Shown here: piece by piece, positions 24,126 through 32,342 of the stretch | Position numbering within the stretch: the first letter of the stretch is position 1 | Layout of the letters: the number at the start of each line of letters is the position of its first letter | Assembly: GCF_046254955.1 (NCBI RefSeq) | Contig: NZ_JBJXRG010000001.1 | Span: forward strand, 744,001-808,000 | Origin: Qipengyuania_C sp046254955 | GTDB lineage: Bacteria > Pseudomonadota > Alphaproteobacteria > Sphingomonadales > Sphingomonadaceae | Direction: 5' to 3' | Length of the DNA: 64,000 nt | Notes under the pieces: model-generated | The model's database searches: none | What the model saw: only the letters and a program-made list of their open reading frames with translations | What the model was told of the DNA's origin: nothing | Made by a program: the position numbers and the translations under genes

Positions 24126-25105
24126 TACCCGACCTCCTCAAGCACATCTTTGTAGATTTCATCGGTATCCGGCAGCGGCGCATCGAGCGCGTGTTGCACA
24201 GCCTCTTCGATTTCGGCGTCTATATCGGCGACTATCTTGTCGAGCTCGTCCTCGGTGAACTGGTGATTGAGCATGACCTGGCGCAGCTTGGGAAGCGGAT
24301 CTTCCGCCTGCATCTCGGCCAGATGTTCCTTTGGCATGTAGGAGAAATCCGATCCGAAGAAATGGCCCATCATGCGGTAACACATGGCTTCGACCAGGGT
24401 CGGCCCTTCGCCTGCACGAGCGCGGTCGACCGCCTCCTTCACCGCCGGGTAGACCTGGTTCACATCGTTCCCGTCGACGGTCACGCCCTTCATGCCGTAG
24501 CCGGCTGCTCGCGAAGCAATATTCTCACTGTCCGTATGGTCGGCATAGGCCGTGTGTTCGCCGTAACGGTTGTTCTGGCAGAAGAAGACTACGGGTAGTT
24601 TGTAGAGCTGGGCCATATTCATCGCTTCGTGAAAGCCGCCGATATTGGCTGCGCCGTCACCGAAGCTGACCAGGGTGACCTTGCCATCGCCGCTGTTCTG
24701 GCTCGCCATGGCAAGACCGTTGGCGATCGGGATGCCCGATCCAACCACGCCGGTTGTCACCATGATGCCGGTTTCCGGATCGGTGATATGCATGGTTCCG
24801 CCCTTGCCCTTGCAGGTACCGGTGGCCTTGCCGAGGCATTCGCCCCACCATTTCTTGATCGGAATGCCCTTGGCAGTCTGTTCGCCTTGGCCGCGATAGG
24901 TGCAAACAACGTAGTCATCGTCATCGAGCGCAGCCATGGCCGCTGCCGAAGCGAGTTCCTGTCCCCGCACGCAATAATACATTACCGCAACCTTGCCCTC
25001 CATCAGCAGGGCACGGAACTTCTCATCGGTGCGGTTCACCTTCATCGTGCGGGTGTAGATATCGAGCAGCTTATCGCGCCCGATTTCTTTGGCGATCTCG
25101 GCCAT
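24125..25105 (-). CDS. TPP-dependent dehydrogenase E1 component, alpha subunit
   Basis: A 326-residue E1 alpha chain. The thiamine-diphosphate motif is GDGAANIGGFHEAMN ending in the NN of FFCQNNRYGEHT, and the substrate-side sequence CYRMMGHFFGSDFSYMP lies in the usual regulatory-loop position. It starts MAEIAKEIGRDKLLDIYTRT and has YYCVRGQELASAA, comparable to the RGQEA-type motif. It is transcribed after the SDR at 25135-25899 with a gap of 29 bases. Substrate could be an acyloin or a branched 2-oxoacid from the pathway. Confidence 0.93.
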   Translation of the reverse strand: MAEIAKEIGRDKLLDIYTRTMKVNRTDEKFRALLMEGKVAVMYYCVRGQELASAAAMAALDDDDYVVCTYRGQGEQTAKGIPIKKWWGECLGKATGTCKGKGGTMHITDPETGIMVTTGVVGSGIPIANGLAMASQNSGDGKVTLVSFGDGAANIGGFHEAMNMAQLYKLPVVFFCQNNRYGEHTAYADHTDSENIASRAAGYGMKGVTVDGNDVNQVYPAVKEAVDRARAGEGPTLVEAMCYRMMGHFFGSDFSYMPKEHLAEMQAEDPLPKLRQVMLNHQFTEDELDKIVADIDAEIEEAVQHALDAPLPDTDEIYKDVLEEVG

Positions 25106-25134
25106 AGGTGGGCCCTTTCTGTACTAAGCTTGAG

Positions 25135-25899
25135 TTAGAACTGGACGCGCTGAGTGAAACCGCCATCGATGACGATGTTCGAGCCTGTCATGTACGGCAC
25201 AGCGGGGCTTGCAACGAAAACAATACCTTTCGCCACTTCCTCGTCATTGCCGAGTCGGCCCATAGGCATCTTGGCGAGCGTCGCGTCATAAAGCTCACGC
25301 ATGCCCGCCTTGATCATCTCCCAGTTCCCGCCGGGATATTCGATCGCACCGGGTGACACGCAATTGACACGGATACCTTGCGGCGCAAGCGCCTGCGAAA
25401 GCTGGGAGCCATAGGTGATCAGCGCAGCTTTAAGCGCATTGAAGGCCTGCGGCGCAATGAAGGTCTCGAGTGCTGCGGTCGAGCTCATGAATACGATCGA
25501 TCCGCTGTCCGAATTGGCAAGATGCGGAGTAAGTGCTTCAACACCGTTGACTGCACCCATGATGTCCATGTCGAGACCATTTTGCCAATCACCCGTACCA
25601 CCGGTCCCGGAGGAGCTGGCAGTGTGGATGAAGATGTCGCAGCCGCCCAGCTCGCCAGCCGCTTTTTCCAGCCACGCTTTGTAGGCATCGCCGCCTTCGG
25701 CCATATCGAATACTTCGGCGAAGACTTTGCCATCGCCGCAACCGTCGATTGCTGCCTTGGCCGCTTCGATCTTGTCATCTTTGCGGCTGAAAAAGGCGAC
25801 GTCCGCGCCCTCTGCTGCGAAGAGCTTCAGCGAGGCGAGGCCCAGCCCGTGCGCGCCGCCGTTCATGATGACTTTTTTGCCTGCTAGTCCCAGATCCAT
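25135..25899 (-). CDS. SDR family protein with Tyr-to-Phe active site
   Basis: A 254-residue SDR-fold protein. The cofactor loop is NGGAHGLG (residues 13-20) and the C-terminus GSNIVIDGGFTQR is standard. At the catalytic position the usual YxxxK reads FNALK: the tyrosine codon is TTC on the minus strand near 25449. With Phe in place of the acid/base tyrosine, simple ketone reduction should be impaired; the protein may have a different reaction or a binding role. It is the first gene of the operon with the E1 and lipoyl genes, downstream of tRNA-Thr. Confidence 0.88.
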   Translation of the reverse strand: MDLGLAGKKVIMNGGAHGLGLASLKLFAAEGADVAFFSRKDDKIEAAKAAIDGCGDGKVFAEVFDMAEGGDAYKAWLEKAAGELGGCDIFIHTASSSGTGGTGDWQNGLDMDIMGAVNGVEALTPHLANSDSGSIVFMSSTAALETFIAPQAFNALKAALITYGSQLSQALAPQGIRVNCVSPGAIEYPGGNWEMIKAGMRELYDATLAKMPMGRLGNDEEVAKGIVFVASPAVPYMTGSNIVIDGGFTQRVQF

Positions 25900-26017
25900 G
25901 ATCGCATTCTCCCAATGAGGTGTATTGGGGAACGGCCTACCGGATGCGGCGCATGCGGGTAATCGTCAAAAATGGGGGTGGAGGATGCTCGTTTCTCAAC
26001 GCTTTGGCGCCAGAAAA

Positions 26018-26092
26018 TGGTGCCACGAGAGAGAATCGAACTCTCGGCCTCACCCTTACCAAGGGTGCGCTCTACCACTGAGCTACCGCGGC
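26018..26092 (-). tRNA. tRNA-Thr (anticodon GGT)
   Basis: A complete cloverleaf reads on the minus strand. Acceptor GCCGCGG pairs with TCGUGGC using two G-U wobbles, the D arm is GCTCAGTGGTAGAGC, and the anticodon stem CACCC/GGGTG encloses the loop TTGGTAA with anticodon GGT. The T stem GAGAG/CTCTC encloses TTCGATT. The 3' CCA is encoded. It decodes ACC threonine codons. Confidence 0.97.
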
Positions 26093-26183
26093 GCCTTTTC
26101 GAGGTGGCGCGCCTATCGTTGCGGAGACCGCCAATGTCAAGCTAAGCTTGAAGTGTTCAGGCGCTATCGGCAAGGCATTTCAC

Positions 26184-26354
26184 ATGTGTGAAGAACCGGG
26201 CAAGAAAATGTCGCGAGAAGAGCGGCTGGCAGCCAAATTGCGCGAGAACCTGCGCCGACGAAAGGCGCAAGGACGCGAAATGGCGAACGAAACTGGCGAT
26301 TGTTCAAGCGAATCGGACGCAGAAAGCCTTTCCAACAAGCGCAGCGAGAGCTAA
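26184..26354 (+). CDS. Small basic hypothetical protein
   Basis: A 56-residue protein, very rich in Arg, Lys and Glu in its first half (REERLAAKLRENLRRRKAQ), with an acidic/serine tail. The arginine-rich amphipathic helix LAAKLRENLRRRKAQ is a pattern I recognise from short conserved alphaproteobacterial proteins of unknown function. ATG 26184 has AAGG eight bases upstream; ATG 26208 would give 48 residues without a good ribosome-binding site. It ends 35 bases before gpmA on the same strand. Possibly nucleic-acid or ribosome binding, by charge only. Confidence 0.65.
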   Translation: MCEEPGKKMSREERLAAKLRENLRRRKAQGREMANETGDCSSESDAESLSNKRSES

Positions 26355-26389
26355 CAAGTCGCGCTCCTGACGGCTTATTGGAGCAACTC

Positions 26390-27079
26390 TTGCCCACCCT
26401 TATCCTAGTTCGCCACGGTCAAAGCCAGTGGAACCTCGAAAACCGCTTTACCGGCTGGTGGGACGTCGATCTGACCGAAAAGGGGATCGCCGAAGCCCAG
26501 GCGGCCGGAGTATTGCTCAAGAACAAGGGCGTACTGCCAACGCGGGCATTCACTTCATTCCAGACCCGCGCGATCAAGACGCTACATTTGGCGCTGGAAG
26601 AGGCGGGCCGCTTGTGGATCCCTGAAGTGAAAGACTGGCGGCTCAACGAGCGCCATTATGGAGGGCTCACCGGGCTCAATAAGCAGGAAACTCGCGACAA
26701 ACATGGTGACGAACAGGTCCATATCTGGCGCCGCAGCTTCGACGTGCCTCCGCCCGAAATCAAATCGGGCAGCGAGTACGATCTTTCGGACGATCCGCGG
26801 TACGCCGGGGTGCGCGTCCCGACAAGCGAGAGCCTAAAACTGACGATCGAGCGCGTGCTGCCATATTGGGAAAGCAAGATTTTCCCGGTGCTATCGTCCG
26901 GCGAAACGGTGATCATCTCCGCCCATGGCAACTCGCTGCGCGCGCTGGTCAAGCACCTGTCGGGCATTTCGGACGATGACATTACCGGGCTAGAGATCCC
27001 GACTGGCGAGCCGATCATTTACGAATTCGATGAGGCGATGCGTCCGGGTGAACGCTACTATCTGAAGGAGCGTGACTGA
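26390..27079 (+). CDS. gpmA: 2,3-bisphosphoglycerate-dependent phosphoglycerate mutase
   Basis: Glycolytic/gluconeogenic mutase interconverting 3- and 2-phosphoglycerate. The phosphohistidine motif LVRHGQSQWN puts His at residue 9, the GWWDVDLTEKG segment and the second catalytic histidine in ISAHGNSLRAL are intact, and the 229-residue length is normal for dPGM. No ATG precedes the homology; TTG 26390 gives (M)PTLILVRHG and has GGAG six bases upstream. Its TGA overlaps the purE ATG. It opens a ten-gene plus-strand series running to 36203. Confidence 0.95.
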   Translation: MPTLILVRHGQSQWNLENRFTGWWDVDLTEKGIAEAQAAGVLLKNKGVLPTRAFTSFQTRAIKTLHLALEEAGRLWIPEVKDWRLNERHYGGLTGLNKQETRDKHGDEQVHIWRRSFDVPPPEIKSGSEYDLSDDPRYAGVRVPTSESLKLTIERVLPYWESKIFPVLSSGETVIISAHGNSLRALVKHLSGISDDDITGLEIPTGEPIIYEFDEAMRPGERYYLKERD

Positions 27080-27561
27080 TGGGAGCCAAGGTCGCTGTGG
27101 TGATGGGCAGCCAGTCCGATTGGGAAACCATGCGCTGCGCCGCCGAGGTTCTGGCCGAGCTGGAAGTCGAGACCGATGTGCGCATCGTATCTGCACACCG
27201 CACACCGGACCGAATGGTGACATTTGCCAAGGGCGCTGCCGATACTGGCATCGAAGTCATTATTGCCGGCGCTGGCGGTGCCGCTCACCTGCCAGGCATG
27301 ATCGCTTCGATGACGCATCTGCCGGTGTTGGGTGTACCGGTAAAATCGCAGGCATTGAGCGGCCAGGACAGCCTGCTCTCGATTGTCCAGATGCCCGCGG
27401 GTGTACCCGTGGGAACGCTGGCGATCGGCGAGGCCGGAGCCACCAATGCCGGGCTTCTGGCCGCGTCTATCTTGGCGACCCATGACGATGCGCTTTCCGC
27501 GCGGCTGAAGGCGTGGCGCCAGGCGCGCAGCGATGCCGTCGCCGAGCGACCTACCGGCTGA
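27079..27561 (+). CDS. purE: 5-(carboxyamino)imidazole ribonucleotide mutase
   Basis: Class I PurE, 160 residues, converts N5-CAIR to CAIR in purine synthesis. The signature VVMGSQSDWETM is at the N-terminus, VSAHRTPDRM follows, and GAGGAAHLPGMIAS is in place. It overlaps the gpmA stop by one base and precedes purK, the enzyme supplying its substrate, so the pair forms the usual purEK unit. Confidence 0.97.
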   Translation: MGAKVAVVMGSQSDWETMRCAAEVLAELEVETDVRIVSAHRTPDRMVTFAKGAADTGIEVIIAGAGGAAHLPGMIASMTHLPVLGVPVKSQALSGQDSLLSIVQMPAGVPVGTLAIGEAGATNAGLLAASILATHDDALSARLKAWRQARSDAVAERPTG

Positions 27562-27586
27562 GCGCGGGAGCGATGCGGGACATTTC

Positions 27587-28639
27587 ATGATCGATCAGGG
27601 GGGCACGATCGGGATTCTGGGCGGCGGACAGCTGGGCCGGATGCTCGCGATGGCAGCCGCGGCGCTGGGCTATCGCTGCCATGTCTTCACACCGGAGCGC
27701 GATTCTGTCGCCGGTGAAGTCTCCCATCAGACCACATGCTCACCATGGACTGATGATCAGGCGATACGAGCGTTCGCGGACGACTGCGATGTCATTACCC
27801 TTGAATTTGAAAACGTGCCGGTCGCACCGCTTGGACCGCTCGCAGCCAAACTATTTCCCGGAGTACGTGCGCTCGAAATCGCGCAAGACCGTCTCAACGA
27901 GAAGCGCTTCGTTACCGAGCTTGGCGGGAAACCTGCGCCGTTTCATCCGGTTGAAAGCCAGACTGACCTGGCCGAGGCGATCGAACGCATCGGCGTGCCC
28001 GGTATCCTCAAGACCCGCCGCGACGGATATGACGGCAAGGGCCAGTGGCGCATTCGATCAGCTCGCGATGCGGAAGCGATCCGCCTGCCTTCAGCGCCGA
28101 CTGTCTACGAGGGCTTCGTCGAGTTCGAAGCAGAGTTTTCGGTTATCCTTGCCCGGGGGCACGATGGCGCGATCCGCTATTGGGACAGCTCGCAAAACGT
28201 GCACGAAGGCGGGATTCTCGCCAGATCATCGCTCCCCGCCGCGCCCATTATCGTCGATCAGGTCGAGGAGGCCCGTGAACTCGCCGCGAAGGTTGCCAGC
28301 GCGCTGGATTACGTTGGCGTGCTCACACTCGAATTCTTTGCCACCTCTGCCGGCCCCATCTTCAACGAAATGGCTCCGCGCGTCCACAACTCGGGTCACT
28401 GGACGATCGAAGGCGCTGCCACGAGCCAGTTCGCCAATCACATCCGCGCGATTTGCGGCTTGCCGCTAGGGATTACTTCCTTGGTGGCGCGCGAATTGGC
28501 GATGGACAATGTTATCGGTCCCGATATCGAACGAGCGCTGGAAAGGCTGCGCGAGAGCGATACACACGTCCATATCTACGGCAAGAAACAAGCGGTGGAA
28601 GGCCGCAAGATGGGTCATGTGACGAGGCTCGTGCGCTAA
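27587..28639 (+). CDS. purK: 5-(carboxyamino)imidazole ribonucleotide synthase
   Basis: ATP-grasp ligase of 350 residues that carboxylates AIR with ATP and bicarbonate. It begins with the dinucleotide-like GTIGILGGGQLGRMLAMAA, contains LKTRRDGYDGKGQW and the ATP-grasp end FNEMAPRVHNSGHWT. ATG 27587 has GGGA six bases upstream; an earlier ATG at 27533 would overlap purE and adds unrelated sequence. Its TAA overlaps the folA start. Confidence 0.96.
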   Translation: MIDQGGTIGILGGGQLGRMLAMAAAALGYRCHVFTPERDSVAGEVSHQTTCSPWTDDQAIRAFADDCDVITLEFENVPVAPLGPLAAKLFPGVRALEIAQDRLNEKRFVTELGGKPAPFHPVESQTDLAEAIERIGVPGILKTRRDGYDGKGQWRIRSARDAEAIRLPSAPTVYEGFVEFEAEFSVILARGHDGAIRYWDSSQNVHEGGILARSSLPAAPIIVDQVEEARELAAKVASALDYVGVLTLEFFATSAGPIFNEMAPRVHNSGHWTIEGAATSQFANHIRAICGLPLGITSLVARELAMDNVIGPDIERALERLRESDTHVHIYGKKQAVEGRKMGHVTRLVR

Positions 28640-29139
28640 TGGCCGAGGAAGAGCACCATCAAGAAGTATTCTGCATCTATGCCCGCGCCGCCAATGGCGT
28701 GATCGGGCAGGATGGCAAGCTGCCATGGCATATCCCGGCAGATCTGAAACGCTTCAAGGCGCTGACCATGGACAAACCGATGATCATGGGCCGCAAGACC
28801 TTCGAAAGCCTGCCCGGCCTTCTCCCGGGGCGGCGCCACATCGTGCTGACCCGCAAAGAGCGCTGGGATTCAACCGGAGCGGAAGTCGTTCGCTCGATCC
28901 CCGAAGCATTGGCCGTAGCCGGCGCAGGCGAAATCGCAGTCGTGGGCGGTGCGGCGATCTATGATGTATTCCTGAAAGTCTGTCAGCGCGTCGAGCTGAC
29001 CCAGATCCACGCGGAATACGAAGGCGATACCTTCATGCCCCAACTGGGCGCTGAATGGGAAACGGTTGCACGCGAAGATCATCCTGCGCACAATGGCCTC
29101 CCCGCATATTCCTTCCTCACGCTGGAGAAAACTCCATGA
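28639..29139 (+). CDS. folA: Dihydrofolate reductase
   Basis: NADPH-dependent reductase of dihydrofolate, 166 residues. Recognised by ANGVIGQDGKLPWHIPADLKRF, in which the Asp of PADLKRF is the catalytic acid, then MGRKTFESLP and VVGGAAIYD. The ATG overlaps the purK stop (TAATG), and the gene's own stop overlaps the dipeptidase start (ATGA), so it is tightly coupled on both sides. thyA is not in the window. Confidence 0.96.
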   Translation: MAEEEHHQEVFCIYARAANGVIGQDGKLPWHIPADLKRFKALTMDKPMIMGRKTFESLPGLLPGRRHIVLTRKERWDSTGAEVVRSIPEALAVAGAGEIAVVGGAAIYDVFLKVCQRVELTQIHAEYEGDTFMPQLGAEWETVAREDHPAHNGLPAYSFLTLEKTP

Positions 29140-30326
29140 TCATGCAGCGGATCACGACAGGCCTATTCCTGCTGGTGCTTGCGCTGGTCGCAGCGTTTTT
29201 CCTTCTCGGGCCGATGCTGACCGAACGGTCGATGAATACGGTAGCCGTAGGCGAGTTGCCCGAGGTTCGGGATGAAGCCCGTGCGCTGCATGCCAGCCTG
29301 ACCATCGTCGACCTGCATTCGGACACGCTGATCTGGGACCGCAGCCTGATGGCGAGATCGCAGCGCGGCCATATGGACGTGCCGCGCCTGATCGACGGCA
29401 ATGTGGCTCTGCAAGTGTTCTCCAGCGTCACCAAGTCGCCGCGCGGCCAGAACTACGACAACAATTCGGCCGACGCTATGGATAACATGACCCTGCTGGC
29501 CGTGGCGCAGGTCCAGCCGTTCGAAACGTGGTCGTCACTTGTCGAGCGCTCGCTATTCCATGCGCGAAAGCTCAACGGGAATGTGAGCGGCTCGCAGGGC
29601 GTATTGCGCAAAATCGAGACGCCAGGTGATCTCGGCAGTCTGCTCGGCACGCGCAACGCCGCGCGCAGAGACGAAATGCTCCAGCCTGTCGGGGCGATGC
29701 TGTCGATCGAAGGGCTGCACAACCTGGAGGGGGACGGCGCCAATCTCGATAGGCTGTACGATGCCGGGTATCGCATGGCCTCGCCGACACATTTCTTCGA
29801 CAACGAGCTCGCCGGATCGATGCATGGAGAAAGCAAGCAGGGGCTGACTGACTTCGGACGCGAGATCATCCGTGCGATGGAGAACAAGGGAATGATCGTC
29901 GATATCGCGCATTGCAGCCCGCAATGCGTGAGCGACATTCTTGCCATGGCGCGGCGCCCGGTCGTCTCCAGCCACGGCGGCGTACAGGCAACTTGCGAAG
30001 TCAATCGCAACCTCACCGACGAGCAGATCCGCGCGGTTGCGGCCAATGGCGGCGTGATCGGGGTCGGCTATTGGCCCGGAGCGATTTGCGACACCAAGCC
30101 CAGCGCGATCGCCGCCGCAATGAAGCATATCCGCGATCTCGTGGGGGCCGAGCATGTCGCGCTGGGCAGCGATTATGACGGGGCGACCGAAGTGGCGTTC
30201 GACACATCGCGGCTAGTCCACGTGACCCAGGCGCTGATGGACGCGGGCTTCTCCGAAGCCGAAATTCGCGCGCTGATGGGCGGCAATGCGCTGCGCGTTA
30301 TCAGAAACGGGATCCGCCCGCTTTGA
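29136..30326 (+). CDS. Membrane-anchored dipeptidase (peptidase M19, renal dipeptidase type)
   Basis: Zinc dipeptidase of 396 residues. One N-terminal hydrophobic segment (residues about 6-27) anchors or exports it. Metal ligands are visible as HSD in VDLHSDTLIW, Glu in LSIEGLHNLEG, His in VDIAHCSP and His in VVSSHGG. ATG 29136 overlaps the folA stop and has GGAG ten bases upstream. Members hydrolyse dipeptides, often with D-residues, in the periplasm. It ends with a four-base overlap with ribF. Confidence 0.93.
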   Translation: MIMQRITTGLFLLVLALVAAFFLLGPMLTERSMNTVAVGELPEVRDEARALHASLTIVDLHSDTLIWDRSLMARSQRGHMDVPRLIDGNVALQVFSSVTKSPRGQNYDNNSADAMDNMTLLAVAQVQPFETWSSLVERSLFHARKLNGNVSGSQGVLRKIETPGDLGSLLGTRNAARRDEMLQPVGAMLSIEGLHNLEGDGANLDRLYDAGYRMASPTHFFDNELAGSMHGESKQGLTDFGREIIRAMENKGMIVDIAHCSPQCVSDILAMARRPVVSSHGGVQATCEVNRNLTDEQIRAVAANGGVIGVGYWPGAICDTKPSAIAAAMKHIRDLVGAEHVALGSDYDGATEVAFDTSRLVHVTQALMDAGFSEAEIRALMGGNALRVIRNGIRPL

Positions 30327-31249
30327 GATGGCTCGACCATCGCGATCCGGTTCCAGATTCGCTGCGCGGTGCGGTCATCGCGCTGGGCAATTTCGACGGC
30401 TTTCACAAAGGTCACCAAGCCGTCGCGGGTGAAGCAATCGAATGGGCGCATGCCGAAGGCCGTCCCTCGATAATCGCCACTTTCGAGCCGCATCCGGTAC
30501 GCTTCTTCAAACCTGATGTCCCGCCCTTCCGGCTGACCACGCTTGAGCAGCGGCAGGAACTCTATCTTTCCGCTGGCGCTAGCGCGATGCTGGTCTTCCA
30601 CTTCGATGGCGAGTTAGCGGGCACCTCCGCAGAAGATTTCATATCCGATATCCTGATCGAGCGCTTCGGCGCGCATGGCGTAGTGACAGGCGGCGATTTT
30701 ACCTTTGGCAAGGGCGCTACGGGTAATGTCGAACTGCTCAAGACCCTTGGAGGCGAGTTGGGGCTCGAATCGCGCGTGGTCGAGCCAATCAAAGGCGATG
30801 GTGACGAAGTGATCTCTTCCAGCCGCATCCGCCAGGCGCTGAAGGAGGGCGATCCGCAACTGGCTGCGAAGCTGCTCTCCCGCCCCTTCGCGATCCGCGG
30901 CATTGTCGAACATGGCGACAAGCGCGGACGCACAATCGGTTATCCTACGGCCAATCTTTCGATCGAGCGTTATCTGCGGCCCAGGTTCGGCATTTACGCG
31001 GTTACCGGGCGTATTCTGGCGACGGGCGAAATGCTGCAAGGCGCCGCCAATATCGGCGTGCGCCCGCAGTTCGAACCGCCCAAGGAGCTGCTCGAACCCT
31101 ATTTTTTCGACTTTTCCGGCGACTTGTACGGCCAGGAGATCGAAGTCAGCTTCCATCACTTCCTGCGGCCCGAAGCCAAGTTCGACAGTCTCGAAGAGCT
31201 CACCGCGCAGATGGAGAAGGATTGCGCCGATGCGAGACGGTTACTTTGA
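30323..31249 (+). CDS. ribF: Bifunctional riboflavin kinase / FMN adenylyltransferase
   Basis: Makes FMN and FAD from riboflavin; 308 residues. The adenylyltransferase domain has ALGNFDGFHKGHQ and ISSSRIRQAL, and the kinase domain has GRTIGYPTANLSIERYLRPRFGIYAV with PYFFDFSGDLYGQ. The start is TTG 30323 in the overlap TTGA with the dipeptidase stop; no nearer ATG fits. FAD made here serves the flavoproteins of the catabolic region, but the gene is housekeeping. Confidence 0.96.
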   Translation: MRWLDHRDPVPDSLRGAVIALGNFDGFHKGHQAVAGEAIEWAHAEGRPSIIATFEPHPVRFFKPDVPPFRLTTLEQRQELYLSAGASAMLVFHFDGELAGTSAEDFISDILIERFGAHGVVTGGDFTFGKGATGNVELLKTLGGELGLESRVVEPIKGDGDEVISSSRIRQALKEGDPQLAAKLLSRPFAIRGIVEHGDKRGRTIGYPTANLSIERYLRPRFGIYAVTGRILATGEMLQGAANIGVRPQFEPPKELLEPYFFDFSGDLYGQEIEVSFHHFLRPEAKFDSLEELTAQMEKDCADARRLL

Positions 31250-32301
31250 CAGCAAAGTACCTGAAGGTCGCTGCACTGTTTCTCGCGCTAGGGGCGCTCG
31301 TTCTTTCAATCATCAACGCGAGTTGGTTGGCGCCTGAACCTCTAGGTTCTCCCAAGCTTATCGCACACCGCGGTCTAGCGCAGATCCATTCGCCAAAGGG
31401 CATTGGCCGAGACACCTGCACTGCAACGCTGATCGAGGCACCATACCATGGCTACTTGGAGAACACCGTCAAAGGCGCGTTGAGAGCTCACCGGCTCGGC
31501 GCGGCCATGATAGAAGTCGATATTGCAGCCACCTCGGATGGCGAGATCGCAGTTTTCCACGATTGGACACTGGAATGTCGCACCGATGGCAAAGGCAATA
31601 TCCGCGATGCCGCGCTCGCAGACCTCAAAGCCTTGGATATCGGACATGGCTACAGTGCCGACGGAGGCGAGACGTTCCCCTTCCGAGGCAAGGCTGTAGG
31701 GATGATGCCCTCGTTGGAGGAGCTGATCCGCGCTATGCCGAAACGCGCTCGGATCATGTTCAACTTCAAATCGGGTGATGTTTCGGAAGCTGATCTGCTC
31801 GCCAACAAACTGAACTCACTAGGTCGCGATCCCGTAGAGCACCGCGATGCATTCTACGGCCACGAGGCACCGGTCTCGAGGATCAAAGAGCACTTCCCCG
31901 AAGTCTGGGCATGGAGGCCGGAAAAGGCACGCGCATGCTCAGAGGATTATGTGTTGCTCGGCTGGACTGGAATCCTCCCGCAGAGCTGCCGGGGCGGGAC
32001 CCTAATAATTCCGTTGAATTACCAGTGGGCGTTCTGGGGTTGGCCCAATCGCGTAATCGCCCGGATGGAAGAACATGGCGGACAGATCATCGTGACCGCG
32101 CCGTATGAACGCGGCGAAGCAAACCAGGGCCTCACGTTCCCGGAGCAGCTCGGCGAAATCCCTTCGAGTTTCAATGGCTACGTGTGGGTAGAGGATGGCT
32201 TCACCGTTATCCCTGCGCTGTTTCCCAGCCTCGATAATCGCACGGCCGACGAGGTTATGGCCGCTGCAGCCGCTCTTGAAACTCGTCGCAAGACGCAATG
32301 A
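31246..32301 (+). CDS. Glycerophosphodiester phosphodiesterase-family protein, membrane anchored
   Basis: A 351-residue protein with an N-terminal hydrophobic segment (about residues 5-25) and a GDPD-like TIM barrel. Catalytic-type residues are present: His in LIAHRGLAQ, Glu/Asp in MIEVDIAATSDGEIAVFHD. An insertion of about 30 residues separates the HRG motif from the YLENT segment. TTG 31246 overlaps the ribF stop; an in-frame TTG at 31222 is the alternative. Codon choice is somewhat less G+C-rich than in ribF. It probably cleaves glycerophosphodiesters or related phosphodiesters in the periplasm. Confidence 0.82.
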   Translation: MTAKYLKVAALFLALGALVLSIINASWLAPEPLGSPKLIAHRGLAQIHSPKGIGRDTCTATLIEAPYHGYLENTVKGALRAHRLGAAMIEVDIAATSDGEIAVFHDWTLECRTDGKGNIRDAALADLKALDIGHGYSADGGETFPFRGKAVGMMPSLEELIRAMPKRARIMFNFKSGDVSEADLLANKLNSLGRDPVEHRDAFYGHEAPVSRIKEHFPEVWAWRPEKARACSEDYVLLGWTGILPQSCRGGTLIIPLNYQWAFWGWPNRVIARMEEHGGQIIVTAPYERGEANQGLTFPEQLGEIPSSFNGYVWVEDGFTVIPALFPSLDNRTADEVMAAAAALETRRKTQ

Positions 32302-32342
32302 GGGTTTATTGCACGTCTCGAATGTCCTAACGGCGCTTCGCT

